A DNA stretch of 39,963 nt. It comes from Halioglobus sp. (lineage in GTDB: Bacteria > Pseudomonadota > Gammaproteobacteria > Pseudomonadales > Halieaceae). The stretch is taken from contig PABK01000005.1 in assembly GCA_002699145.1 (NCBI GenBank), positions 1 to 39,963 of the forward strand, in the 5' to 3' direction. Position 1 is the stretch's first letter. Every line of letters begins with the position of its first letter. The notes under the pieces were generated by a model, which worked only from the letters and a program-made list of their open reading frames with translations, had not been told where the DNA came from and searched no databases. The translations under genes were made by a program, and so were the position numbers. Shown here in pieces: positions 25,678-34,193 of this stretch.

Positions 25678-26518
25678 TGCAGCCGATGAGAATCGGTTCC
25701 TTGCCCTGGCCACTTGGGATAAAGTGGCGCCTCTCCCTGGCTCGCCTGCTCTGCTTCCAACGAAACCAGCCCTCACAAAGCCCCACCACTATATCCAACT
25801 GACATTTTGACTGTGGTTACACTGTCACCAAGGCCTGAATTGACCTGCTTATTCAACTGCCATGACAGGTCGAAGACCTGGCGTGGGAGTTGATTCGAAT
25901 GCCGCCCTCGTCACTGGCAAGCGAAGCGGGGTAGTGACGAGGGCGGCGGAGCCCGGAACGACAACGGATTGCGCTCGAATTGGTGAGTTCCGGGCGAGTT
26001 CAGTCTGGCTATACTGATGGCCATTGATCAATTGCAGTACAAAACGCGGCCACGGCGGTAACGTGGATGAGGATTGTCGCCCTCGCCATCGAAAATGGCA
26101 AAAACGGCAACGGCGCCAGCCGAGCTACCATGGCGCACAGCATCAGCTGCAGCTCATCTTCAGTTTTTTCTCAACGACAGGACGTTCGTCCTCGCTTCAA
26201 TCGGGCTATCGCCACTTCAAACCCGGCTTGCAAGTTGCCGACTTCCAGCGCGCCGTTTCATCGACGGTTTCATTCAACTCGCGGACTGATGGTTCCGCTC
26301 ATTTAAAAGGAGGTGAAGTACTCACCATCACAACTGACTCCTAGAGTCCATTGGTTCACCCGGCACCATCTTCAGCAGAAGAGCAGCCAGGTTGCCTGCG
26401 ACCAGGCTTATCAGGTCGAACGGGGAGTAGTGTCCCTTGACCCTTCCGCTTCGGCGGACCCAGTCAGGCTACGAGCCTGTGGTTGGTCAGAAACACTTAC
26501 CAGACTGGAAAGTACACG
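25678..26518. other. 840-bp non-coding, hairpin-rich region
   Basis: No convincing gene. Inverted repeats: CCGAT/ATCGG (25683-25696), GCCACTT/AAGTGGC (25709-25728), CAGGTC/GACCTG (25866-25880), a perfect 15-bp stem (25901-25915 with 25933-25947) and a 9-bp stem GCCCGGAAC/GTTCCGGGC (25951-25995). The 17-bp palindrome TGGTTACACTGTCACCA is at 25814. Frames at 26067-26306 and 26313-26522 are short and unsupported. The block could hold oriT or a structured RNA. Confidence 0.5.
25901..25947. repeat. Perfect 15-bp inverted repeat (stem-loop)
   Basis: GCCGCCCTCGTCACT at 25901-25915 is the exact reverse complement of 25933-25947, with a 17-nt loop. It is followed within 3 bp by a second perfect stem (25951-25995). 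The pair is the strongest secondary structure in the window outside the terminators. Confidence 0.85.
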
Positions 26519-27385
26519 ATGAGAGACCTGAACTACCAATTGAAACAGTTGTGCAAACGCAATCGCGATGGCAGTTACAGTACGCAAGGAAATCGAGCGC
26601 GCATACTTAACCAGATTGCCAATCAGTTGCAGGAGATGGGGTATCGGCGCATGACCACCCGATCCCTGAAGCCGAAGCACGTGGACGCCCTCGTGAAACG
26701 CTGGCTCAGCGAGGGCATGGCACCCGGTACCATCAAAAACCGAATGAATTGCCTGCGCTGGTGGTCTGCCAAGGTGGATAGGCGCAACGTCATCGCCCGA
26801 TCGAATGAGTTCTATGGCATTCCCGATCGGCAGTTCGTCAGTCAACACTCCAAGGCAGTGGTTGTCGGTAACGATGCGTTGAGCAGCGTTAAAGATGAGC
26901 ATGTGCGATTGAGCCTGGAACTTCAGCGTGCCTTTGGCTTGCGCCGGGAGGAAGCGATCAAATTCATACCGGGCTACGCCGATCAGGGCGATCATATTCG
27001 GCTGAAAGCCACCTGGACGAAAGGAGGCAAGACGCGAATCGTGCCGGTCCTCACCCACGAGCAGCGTGCCGTCTTGAATCGTACCCACCGACTGGTGGGA
27101 TCGGGTTCCTTGATTCCACCACAGAAAACCTACATCCAACAGTTACGGGCCTACGAACGTCATACCACTCAGGCAGGTTTATCGAAACTGCATGGTCTGC
27201 GCCATGCGTATGCTCAGTCACGCTATCAGGCGTTGACGGGTTGGATCTGTCCCGCGGCGGGTGGTCCGACCGCAAAGAGTCTCAGTGCTGAGCAACGACG
27301 GCAGGACCATCAGGCAAGACTCACTATCAGCCTCGAACTAGGTCATGTCCGCGAACAGATCAGCGCTGTGTATCTAGGGAGATAA
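26519..27385 (+). CDS. Second tyrosine recombinase-like protein
   Basis: A 288-residue protein of the phage-integrase-N plus Integrase_1 family (PF12834/PF12835 type) found inside SPI-7-class elements. Catalytic pattern: R in GLRREEAIKFI (about residue 141), the box HGLRHAYAQSRY (about 220) with H and R, GHVREQIS and terminal Y in AVYLG. It lacks the Arm domain of the main integrase. The ATG at 26519 has GGAAAG upstream. Its role may be dimer resolution or cassette exchange; the family is not well studied. It sits after the structured non-coding block, at the junction to the conjugation genes. Confidence 0.8.
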   Translation: MRDLNYQLKQLCKRNRDGSYSTQGNRARILNQIANQLQEMGYRRMTTRSLKPKHVDALVKRWLSEGMAPGTIKNRMNCLRWWSAKVDRRNVIARSNEFYGIPDRQFVSQHSKAVVVGNDALSSVKDEHVRLSLELQRAFGLRREEAIKFIPGYADQGDHIRLKATWTKGGKTRIVPVLTHEQRAVLNRTHRLVGSGSLIPPQKTYIQQLRAYERHTTQAGLSKLHGLRHAYAQSRYQALTGWICPAAGGPTAKSLSAEQRRQDHQARLTISLELGHVREQISAVYLGR

Positions 27386-27501
27386 GTTTGGGCCGAGAGG
27401 CGCCTCACAGAAAAGCCCTACAAGTCTAGCGTGGATTAGCTATTCACGCCAGACGAACACTTGGCGATCATGATGCCATTCATCACGATCCAGGCCAAAA
27501 C

Positions 27502-27996
27502 ATGTCTTCGTCCAAACATCACCCCATGTCACAGCTCTTGAGGATACTGTTGTGTTGTTCTGCGGCTACCGTCATGAGCCATTCAGCAGTGGCGGAGGAG
27601 CGGCCCATCACAGCAATCAGCACACTGACTCAAATTGATCGCTATTCAGTGATAGCGGTTCGGCCGACCGCCGGGCAGCAGGATCTGCTATCGGTGACGA
27701 GGGCGATCACTATTCCCGACGACATCGAAAGTGTGGGGGATGCCGTCCACTGGATGTTGCGAGGTTCCGGCTATCGCCTGGCGGCCGATGCTGTACTGTC
27801 GGAGGAGGCGAAAGCCATGCTGGAGCTGCCGCTGCCGGCCGTGCATCGCCGCTTTGAGCCCATGCCGCTGCAAACCGTGATGGGACTTATGATCGGTCCT
27901 GCCTTTCAACTTATCCAGGATCCCGTTCACCGCCTCATTGCCTTCGAGCGTTGCGCGGATAGTCCAGGCCGCAATACGACGGGAGGTTCGCAGTAG
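27502..27996 (+). CDS. PilL N-terminal-like type IV pilus protein (TIGR03748)
   Basis: A 164-residue exported protein with a signal peptide ending about SAVAEE. The core segments VAVRPTAGQQDLLSVT, VGDAVHWMLRGSGYRL and LPLPAVHRRFEPMPLQTVMGLMIGPAF match the PilL N-terminal/TIGR03748 family, a periplasmic part of the conjugative type IV pilus of this ICE class. The ATG at 27502 opens the signal peptide, and ATG 27523 is also possible. The next gene follows with overlapping GTG, so they are one operon, probably the start of the transfer region. No ribosome binding site stands out. Confidence 0.8.
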   Translation: MSSSKHHPMSQLLRILLCCSAATVMSHSAVAEERPITAISTLTQIDRYSVIAVRPTAGQQDLLSVTRAITIPDDIESVGDAVHWMLRGSGYRLAADAVLSEEAKAMLELPLPAVHRRFEPMPLQTVMGLMIGPAFQLIQDPVHRLIAFERCADSPGRNTTGGSQ

Positions 27997-28223
27997 TGGA
28001 AGCCTTTTTCATTGCTATTGTTTTTATAACCGCATGGGTTATTGGTTCCGAGTCGAGGCAAGTTGATTCGGAACCGCGTGTCGAAAGTGAGGTTGTTTGG
28101 ACAAGCAGGGAGGTAGGCGCTCGACAACCCTCCGTGCCCATTTGTGGTCCGGGTCATCACCAGATTATTCAGCGCGATCTGACCGTGCCGGTTGATCGAC
28201 AGGTCAATGAAGATGTCCACTGA
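27996..28223 (+). CDS. Small membrane protein of the transfer operon
   Basis: A 75-residue protein with one N-terminal hydrophobic segment (EAFFIAIVFITAWVIG, residues 2-17) and a polar remainder. The GTG start at 27996 overlaps the stop of the PilL-like gene and is supported by GGGAGG at 9 bp. Its end overlaps the TIGR03759 gene. I do not recognise the family; many ICEs of this class carry a small unnamed gene at this position, so it is probably a membrane-anchored conjugation component. Confidence 0.6.
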   Translation: MEAFFIAIVFITAWVIGSESRQVDSEPRVESEVVWTSREVGARQPSVPICGPGHHQIIQRDLTVPVDRQVNEDVH

Positions 28224-29031
28224 ATGTCGCGCGGTAAATCCACGCGTCGGATTTATCGGGTTCTGTCTTTGCCTTACGTTGCCCGTTTACGCGGATAGCG
28301 TTCAGACAGCGGAATCGCGATCTTCGAACACACCGGCGATTGAGCAATCCGCGACGAAACGCATTGATTCGCAGGTGTTTCGTGCTGACGAGTGGGGACT
28401 AGATGAATCGGAGTGGCTGCGTTACCAAACCCTGATGCAGGGTGTCCGTGGCAGTGTGAGTCCGGCGACCTTGTCGCCTCTTGAAGTGCTGGGCATCCAC
28501 GCGCGTAGTGCCGATGAACGTCGGCGCTACGCAGAGCGATGGGCCGTCATGATGCGAGACGATGCTGAGCGCGTTCTGGCGTTTCAGCGGGCCTACGACG
28601 ACGCCCAGAGGCGCTTGTTCCCCAACGGCTTGTTGATCGACCCCGGTGTCGTAGCTTCTACCAAGTCGAATCAAGATCGAAGTAGCAACTTTGAGTGGCG
28701 GCCTTCTGACCGGGTATTGTTCTTTACCGATACCCAATGCTCGACCTGCGATGCGGTGCTGGAGCGATTGGTCAGCCAGATCAAACACTTCTCAGGCATC
28801 GATCTGTACCTGATCGATGTATCCGCCGGTGATGAATCACGTATCCGTGACTGGGCGGCCTCGAAGCAAATCGATCCTCAATGGGTCAGCGAGCACAAGA
28901 TTACCCTGAACATTGATGCCGGTGCGCTCAACCAGGTCGCTGGCCACACGGGGCAACAGGAACAGGACTTACCGATATTGATCCTACGTCGGGAGGGGCG
29001 ATTGGATCCCTTACCGCCATCTCGATTTTAG
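28207..29031 (+). CDS. TIGR03759 family ICE protein with thioredoxin-like CxxC
   Basis: A 274-residue exported protein of the TIGR03759 family. After a signal peptide (residues 1-29) come the hallmark blocks WGLDESEWLRYQTLMQG, SPLEVLGIHARSADERRRYAE and then a thioredoxin-like part with C-S-T-C in FTDTQCSTCDAVLERL (about residue 178), which may handle disulfides of pilus or secretion proteins in the periplasm. The ATG at 28207 or 28213 is the start; both overlap the small membrane gene. It is followed 12 bp later by the transglycosylase. Confidence 0.85.
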   Translation: MKMSTECRAVNPRVGFIGFCLCLTLPVYADSVQTAESRSSNTPAIEQSATKRIDSQVFRADEWGLDESEWLRYQTLMQGVRGSVSPATLSPLEVLGIHARSADERRRYAERWAVMMRDDAERVLAFQRAYDDAQRRLFPNGLLIDPGVVASTKSNQDRSSNFEWRPSDRVLFFTDTQCSTCDAVLERLVSQIKHFSGIDLYLIDVSAGDESRIRDWAASKQIDPQWVSEHKITLNIDAGALNQVAGHTGQQEQDLPILILRREGRLDPLPPSRF

Positions 29032-29043
29032 GGACTGACGCTC

Positions 29044-29601
29044 ATGGCACGTCGGTTAATCACGGTCTGCTTTGTCGGCGTTCTGTGGTGGTCGACGTCC
29101 GCGCAGTCGCAATCCGTGCCAGTGGGATATAAGCAGGTCGCGAGCGAATACGGCCTTCCTCCGGCCTTGCTTTATTCGGTCGCCCTGACGGAAAGCGGGC
29201 AAAGCTCGCTCAGCGAAGGGCAGTTTCGACCCTGGCCGTGGGCACTTAATATCGACGGCGAAGGGCACTATTTTTCGTCACGTCAGCTGGCATGGCATGC
29301 CCTGCAGGCGGCGTTAACGGAAGCCTCATCGGTGGATGTCGGTCTGATGCAAATCAGCTGGCGCTACCATCGGGCAAGCCTGGGCTCATCCTGGCAGGCG
29401 CTGGATCCCTACCACAACTTGCGAGTGGCCGCCGCGATCCTGCGCGACTGCTTCGTCGGACACACCCACTGGATTCAAAGCGCCGGCTGCTACCACGCGC
29501 CGAACGATCCTGCCCGAGCCGACCGCTATGGTCAGCGGGTCAAGGCGCACTGGATGCGGTTGACCGATGCACCACAGGAGGTACATCTTGAGTATCAGTA
29601 A
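29044..29601 (+). CDS. Lytic transglycosylase of the conjugation machine
   Basis: A 185-residue SLT-type lytic transglycosylase. The signal peptide (residues 1-23) is followed by YGLPPALLYSVALTESGQS, in which E50 is the likely catalytic acid, and the GLMQISWRYH motif (about 102) of the family. It cuts peptidoglycan to make room for the secretion channel. ICE elements of this class place it between TIGR03759 and TIGR03765 as here. It overlaps the next gene. Confidence 0.9.
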   Translation: MARRLITVCFVGVLWWSTSAQSQSVPVGYKQVASEYGLPPALLYSVALTESGQSSLSEGQFRPWPWALNIDGEGHYFSSRQLAWHALQAALTEASSVDVGLMQISWRYHRASLGSSWQALDPYHNLRVAAAILRDCFVGHTHWIQSAGCYHAPNDPARADRYGQRVKAHWMRLTDAPQEVHLEYQ

Positions 29602-30169
29602 ACAACGATTGTTGCCTGTTCTCGTGCCTGGATTGTTGTTCGCTATAGGTGCGGGATCTTCTGCATTGGCGGATCTCACTGTGATTTATGACAGCGGCCA
29701 AACCCAACCCTTGTCGCCGTTACTGGGTCCGCTCCAGGCGGATAAAACGCCAGCAACCGATCCTGCCAAAGCAAGCGACCCGAATCGATCGTCCAAGTCT
29801 ATGCTCGGCCCGGCAGCATTGAGTAACCTGTTGCCGTTGCACTCACCCGGATTGGAGGTCGGCGATAGTGCCGCCAGTTCACTGAATCCCGAGGTGCTGA
29901 TGCGGCTTGCGCAGGGTAATCCGCGGCCGTTTTTTTTGATCGGATCGGACGCGGTGTCATTGCAGTGGCTGGCCTATCACCGGGACACACTCAGGCGCCT
30001 GGGCGCGGTGGGCATGTTGGTGCAGGCCGATACCGAGGCCGACGTTCGACGGGTTGCCGATGTGGCGCAGGGCTTATCCATCACCCTGGGTTCAGGGAGT
30101 GATCTGGCCGCGGCGCTGGGCATCGATCGCTACCCAGTGTTGATTACGGCTGACGGTATTCGGCAGTGA
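29588..30169 (+). CDS. TIGR03765 (PFL_4695) family ICE protein
   Basis: A 193-residue exported protein. Signal peptide MSISKQRLLPVLVPGLLFAIGAGSSALA, then LTVIYDSGQTQPLSPLLG, LLPLHSPGLEVG and PFFLIGSDAVSLQWLAYHRDTLRRLGAVGML, as in TIGR03765 proteins. The start is a TTG at 29588, supported by AGGAGG at a 6-bp spacing; no ATG is available at this place. The start lies inside the transglycosylase end (overlap 14 bp) and the stop overlaps the TraD GTG, so it is translationally coupled on both sides. Its molecular role is unknown. Confidence 0.83.
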   Translation: MSISKQRLLPVLVPGLLFAIGAGSSALADLTVIYDSGQTQPLSPLLGPLQADKTPATDPAKASDPNRSSKSMLGPAALSNLLPLHSPGLEVGDSAASSLNPEVLMRLAQGNPRPFFLIGSDAVSLQWLAYHRDTLRRLGAVGMLVQADTEADVRRVADVAQGLSITLGSGSDLAAALGIDRYPVLITADGIRQ

Positions 30170-32295
30170 GCACGCATCCGATGGAGGCGTTGTTGCGGCC
30201 TCCCGTCGAGTTGTGGTCCACCGCCACCGCGTTCGCGGCGGGTACACTGGCCTGGTTGGCGCCCTGGGCCTTGATGATGCCACCGGGTATCGCGATGGCC
30301 ACCGGTCTGACCTTTTTCGGTTTTGGCATGTGGCGGGGCCGTCAGGCCTGGCGGGTACTGCGTTACCAGCACCACATGAAGCGACTGCCGAAGTATCAAG
30401 TGCGGGCGAATCAGATCCCCGTCAGTCGCCATAAGCTGTTTTTGGGCAAAGGTTTTCGCTGGACCCAGCAACACACTCAGCGTCTTCGCGATACCCTGAA
30501 GCCAGAGGTTCAGCGTTACGTTCAGCCGGGCATGCTCTACCAGTGGGCACGACAAAGGGAAGTCGCCTGGGAATCGATACCAATCCTGTCTTTACTGGCC
30601 AAAGCCCTGCGCAGTCGATCCCGTTGGAACCCGCTGGCACCAATACCAGCCGTGGGCGGTAAGCCCGCCCTGCACGCGGTTGAACCCCATGAACAGCCCG
30701 TGTGGATGGATCTGGGCGAACGGGTTGGGCACACGCTGGTGCTGGGCACTACGCGCGTCGGTAAGACACGCCTCGCGGAACTGCTGATTACTCAGGACAT
30801 CCGCCGGGGTGATGTCGTCATAGTCTTCGATCCGAAAGGGGATGCCGATCTGTTGCGTCGTATCTACGCTGAGGCAAAGCGGGCGGGTCGGCTGGACGAT
30901 TTTTATCTGTTTCATCTTGGCTTCCCCGAATTGTCAGCGCGGTACAACGCCATCGGTAATTTTTCCCGTATCACCGAGGTCGCGACCCGTATCGCCAATC
31001 AGTTGCCCAACGAGGGCAACTCCGCTGCCTTCAAGGAGTTCGCCTGGCGTTTCGTCAACATCATTGCGCGATCGCTGGTGGCCCTGAAGCGCCGACCGGA
31101 CTACCAACAGATCCGCCGTTACATCAACGATATAGAGCCCTTGTTTGTGGAGTATGCCGGACATTGTGCCCACGTTGCCGGCATCGATGCCTGGGCTTCC
31201 CTGGTTGAAGAACGCGCAGGGGATATCAAAGAGCGCAACCTGTCCAATGCACTGCGCGGCCGGTCGATGGAAGCCATCGCCTGTATGCGGTTGCTGCAGG
31301 AGAGGGCCATTTATGACCCCGTCCTGGATGGCCTGATTTCCGCATTCAAATACGACAAGACCTATTTCGACAAGATTGTGAGTTCCGTTGGCCCACTGAT
31401 GGAAAAACTGACCACCGGCACCATCGCCGCGCTGATATCGCCTGATTATCAGGATGAACACGATGCCAGGCCTATCTTTGAATGGATGGATGTGGTGCGC
31501 CGCAAGGGCATCGTATATGTGGGACTGGATGCGCTCACCGACACGACGGTGGCCAGCGCGGTAGGCAATTCCATGTTTGCTGATTTGGTGTCTGTGGCGG
31601 GGCATATCTACAAGCATGGGGTCGCGGCCAATGGCGCTGATGCGTCAGAATCAGAACGCCAGCGGCATTCGATTCCTACCATCTCCCTGCATGCGGATGA
31701 GTTCAACGAGCTCATCGGTGATGAATTCGTGCCGCTGTTGAACAAGGCGGGCGGAGCAGGTTTTCAGGTCACGGCCTACACCCAGACCTGGTCGGACGTG
31801 GAAGCGCGTATCGGTAGTCGGGCCAAAGCGGGGCAGGTGGCCGGTAACTTCAACACCATGCTGATGCTACGAGTGAAGGAGCTGGATACCGCTGCGATGT
31901 TGACCGAGCAGTTGCCGCGGGTTGAAGTCTTCACCCTGATGAGTGTCTCCGGCGTTGATGATTCTTCGGATCCCGGTTCCGGGGTCGACTTCAAATCCCG
32001 CAACGAAGACCGGATTAGCGTCTCGGAAGTGCCAATGCTGACCGCTGCCGATATGGTCACGCTGCCCAAGGGGCAGGCCTTCGCGTTGTTGGAGGGTGGT
32101 CAGCTCTGGAAAATCCGTATCCCGCTGCCGGATAACCGTGAGGATGCAGCAATGCCGAGCGATTTTGAGGAGATGGCCGATGCTATGCGTCGCAGTTACA
32201 TCACCAACGATCACTGGTATCGAGTCACTGACCATTGGTGGCATGCCGTCTCCGAGGCGTCGGTCGTGTCTGTAGATCCCGATGTGCAAACCTAA
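30166..32295 (+). CDS. traD: Conjugative coupling ATPase TraD (SXT_TraD type)
   Basis: A 709-residue type IV coupling protein that feeds the relaxosome to the conjugation channel. Two N-terminal membrane segments (about residues 20-56) are followed by Walker A GTTRVGKT (194-201), Walker B VVIVFDPKGD (217-226) and the all-alpha region, ending with DADEFNELIGD-type and QTWSDVEARIGS motifs in the C-terminal half. The start GTG at 30166 overlaps the previous stop. The start of the TIGR03747 gene follows two bases after the TraD stop codon. It is full length and should be functional. Confidence 0.93.
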   Translation: MSTHPMEALLRPPVELWSTATAFAAGTLAWLAPWALMMPPGIAMATGLTFFGFGMWRGRQAWRVLRYQHHMKRLPKYQVRANQIPVSRHKLFLGKGFRWTQQHTQRLRDTLKPEVQRYVQPGMLYQWARQREVAWESIPILSLLAKALRSRSRWNPLAPIPAVGGKPALHAVEPHEQPVWMDLGERVGHTLVLGTTRVGKTRLAELLITQDIRRGDVVIVFDPKGDADLLRRIYAEAKRAGRLDDFYLFHLGFPELSARYNAIGNFSRITEVATRIANQLPNEGNSAAFKEFAWRFVNIIARSLVALKRRPDYQQIRRYINDIEPLFVEYAGHCAHVAGIDAWASLVEERAGDIKERNLSNALRGRSMEAIACMRLLQERAIYDPVLDGLISAFKYDKTYFDKIVSSVGPLMEKLTTGTIAALISPDYQDEHDARPIFEWMDVVRRKGIVYVGLDALTDTTVASAVGNSMFADLVSVAGHIYKHGVAANGADASESERQRHSIPTISLHADEFNELIGDEFVPLLNKAGGAGFQVTAYTQTWSDVEARIGSRAKAGQVAGNFNTMLMLRVKELDTAAMLTEQLPRVEVFTLMSVSGVDDSSDPGSGVDFKSRNEDRISVSEVPMLTAADMVTLPKGQAFALLEGGQLWKIRIPLPDNREDAAMPSDFEEMADAMRRSYITNDHWYRVTDHWWHAVSEASVVSVDPDVQT

Positions 32296-32297
32296 GC

Positions 32298-33029
32298 ATG
32301 GCGGAACCGACTGATCCCCGACGACCCGTCACGCGCCCCGGCACGTTCTCCCGGGTTTTGACAGGTCTAGCCCAGTGCCTTAAATGGCTATTTCTCTCAC
32401 TGATATTTTCCGTTCTGATTGAATGGATCGGCATGGTGTTCTGGTGGGAGGAGCAGGGGCTGGATCACAGCCGACAGATGCTGGTGAGCGAGTTGCAGTT
32501 CCTCGGCGCAGACTTTCACCGCAGCTGGTTAACGGCGCATCCCATGCAATTCGCCAGTGATTTGTCGGACCGGTTTTACCATATCGCCTTTGAGTGGACC
32601 GGTATTGTCGATTTGATCCAGTGGATTACGCCGGTCCCGGGCCTTGAAGAATCCGGCGTACGCCCGGTGCTGCACCGGTTTTACCGGCCGGTTGCTGACT
32701 ATGTCCTGGCGGGTATGCAAATCACGCAGGTTTTTGCGGTACGTCTCGCCATCCTGACGCTGGCGATGCCGGTATTTGGACTGTTCACCCTGGTGGCACT
32801 GGTTGATGGCCTGGTGCGGCGGGACCTGCGGCGTTGGGGCGGCGGCAGGGAAAGCTCTTTCGTCTACCACTACGCTAAGAAAGCCGCCATTCCGCTGATC
32901 ATTATGGCCTGGGTGCTGTACCTGGCGCTGCCGTTCAGTTTGCACCCCTCCTGGATCATCTTGCCGTTTGCTCTGGCCTTCGCATTTGCTGTGGCCATCA
33001 CGGCCAGTACCTTCAAAAAGTATCTCTGA
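32298..33029 (+). CDS. TIGR03747 family integral membrane ICE protein
   Basis: A 243-residue inner-membrane protein with about four transmembrane segments (near residues 28-48, 156-180, 203-222 and 225-240). It has VFWWEEQGLDHSRQMLVSEL after the first segment and the loop DGLVRRDLRRWGGGRESSFVYHYAK, the best conserved part of the TIGR03747 family. It always follows TraD in this ICE class. The ATG at 32298 is 2 bp after the TraD stop; the frame further upstream overlaps TraD. It is the last conjugation gene before the cargo. Confidence 0.85.
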   Translation: MAEPTDPRRPVTRPGTFSRVLTGLAQCLKWLFLSLIFSVLIEWIGMVFWWEEQGLDHSRQMLVSELQFLGADFHRSWLTAHPMQFASDLSDRFYHIAFEWTGIVDLIQWITPVPGLEESGVRPVLHRFYRPVADYVLAGMQITQVFAVRLAILTLAMPVFGLFTLVALVDGLVRRDLRRWGGGRESSFVYHYAKKAAIPLIIMAWVLYLALPFSLHPSWIILPFALAFAFAVAITASTFKKYL

Positions 33030-33034
33030 TACAG

Positions 33035-33089
33035 TTGACTGTACCATTACAGTTTGCTAGGCTGCATTTAAGCACTGTAATAGTACAGT
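33035..33089 (+). promoter_or_regulatory. Toxin-antitoxin promoter with two palindromic operators
   Basis: TTGACT (33035-33040) and TAGGCT (33058-33063) are 17 bp apart. The perfect palindrome ACTGTA-CCAT-TACAGT lies at 33038-33053, overlapping the -35 box. A second one with the same arms and a different centre, ACTGTA-ATAG-TACAGT, lies at 33074-33089. They are the expected binding sites of the antitoxin or its complex, giving autorepression. Confidence 0.75.
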
Positions 33090-33102
33090 AATGGAGGTAA
33101 GT

Positions 33103-33504
33103 ATGATCGCTCAAGCCGAACAGCTGCTGCAACGTGGTTCCAGTGTCACCAGTTCGCTGCTGCCGGCGATTTTCGCTATTTTCAGCCAGTGGCGCCTGAC
33201 CGGCGCTCAGCAGATGACGCTGTTGGGGCTCAGCAACGAGAAGACTCTCTATAACTGGAAGAGCCAGCCGGAAAAGGCCAAGTTAACCAGGGACCTACTG
33301 GAACGAGCCAGCTATATCCTGGGGATCTACAAATCCCTGCAAATTCTGTTGCCCGATCAGGCGCTTGCCGATCAGTGGCTGGCTACCCCCAACGACAACC
33401 CGCTGTTCAATGGCACGGCACCGCTGGATCGCTTGCTGGCAGGGCAGGTGACAGACCTGGCCGTCGTTAGGGACTTCCTCGATGCGGAGCGGGGTGGCTG
33501 GTGA
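33103..33504 (+). CDS. Xre/MbcA/ParS-type antitoxin
   Basis: A 133-residue antitoxin of the Xre/MbcA/ParS family that pairs with RES toxins. A helix-turn-helix-like first half (QMTLLGLSNEKTLYNWKSQP) and the C-terminal MbcA/ParS domain with QALADQWLATPNDNPLFNGTAPLDRLLAG (about residues 83-111) are typical: the latter contacts the toxin active site. The ATG at 33103 has GGAGGT upstream; ATG 33091 lies inside the ribosome binding site region. The stop overlaps the toxin GTG as GTGA, so toxin translation depends on antitoxin translation. Confidence 0.87.
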   Translation: MIAQAEQLLQRGSSVTSSLLPAIFAIFSQWRLTGAQQMTLLGLSNEKTLYNWKSQPEKAKLTRDLLERASYILGIYKSLQILLPDQALADQWLATPNDNPLFNGTAPLDRLLAGQVTDLAVVRDFLDAERGGW

Positions 33505-34193
33505 TCGATATCGAAACGCTGCCGGGTAGCGAGGCAAATGAACCGGTTTATCGGGTCATACTGTCGCGCTATCCGCAGATCCACCTGTTCGAGCGCGTCT
33601 CCAGTGCGCAGGATTGGGAGGTGCTCTACGCCGTTGAGTCCCTGACCAACCCCAGGTTACGGGATGAAGTCGGTGATATTCGCCTGGTGCCACCGGAAGA
33701 CCGGGTTTATGGCGATGGCGCGTCCTGGATCATGGCGGCCTTCACTCACCCGCCGGTGGATGGTCGAGGTGGCCGCTTCAATCGGGATTTTGGCATCTAT
33801 TATTGCGCCGCGGAGGAGGCGGTCGCTATCGCCGAATCCTCCTTTCATCGGGCACGATTCCTACGTGAATCAAGAATCGAAAAAACCACCCAGGAAATGC
33901 GTGTTATCCGCGCACAGCTTGGGCCGACAACCCTGCATGATGTGCGACACCTGATCGGTGAAGTAATCTACGACCCCGATGAATACGCAGCAGGGCAACA
34001 GCTCGGGCACGCGTTGCGAGATGCAAAAAGTTTCGGCGTTCACTATCAAAGTGTAAGAGCGGAAGGTGATTGCTATGGGGTGATGCGTCCCAAGGCGCTC
34101 ACGGATGCCATTCACTGGCGTTATCTGCGTTACCACTATGACCATGGGGCGATCATGGAGGTTGAATCCCTGGGCGGCGGTGGCAGAAGGTAA
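33501..34193 (+). CDS. RES-domain toxin
   Basis: A 230-residue RES-domain toxin. RES toxins of other bacteria (MbcT, ParT) attack NAD+ or ADP-ribosylate a target, arresting the cell. The conserved residues are visible: VYRV near the start (R18), GGRFN with R92, Y100-Y101, E112 (AIAES) and S184/R186 (YQSVRAEG). It starts with GTG overlapping the antitoxin stop, and its TAA overlaps the exonuclease ATG as TAATG, so three genes are coupled. The RES domain spans most of the protein, with about 80 residues of family-typical N-terminal extension. Confidence 0.87.
   Translation: MIDIETLPGSEANEPVYRVILSRYPQIHLFERVSSAQDWEVLYAVESLTNPRLRDEVGDIRLVPPEDRVYGDGASWIMAAFTHPPVDGRGGRFNRDFGIYYCAAEEAVAIAESSFHRARFLRESRIEKTTQEMRVIRAQLGPTTLHDVRHLIGEVIYDPDEYAAGQQLGHALRDAKSFGVHYQSVRAEGDCYGVMRPKALTDAIHWRYLRYHYDHGAIMEVESLGGGGRR

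Noticed and set aside
26067-26522. Two short plus-strand frames (79 and 69 residues) before the second recombinase
   Set aside because: No family match. The second has its GTG inside a Shine-Dalgarno-like stretch (AAAAGGAGGTGA), so spacing is wrong. Composition is not convincing.
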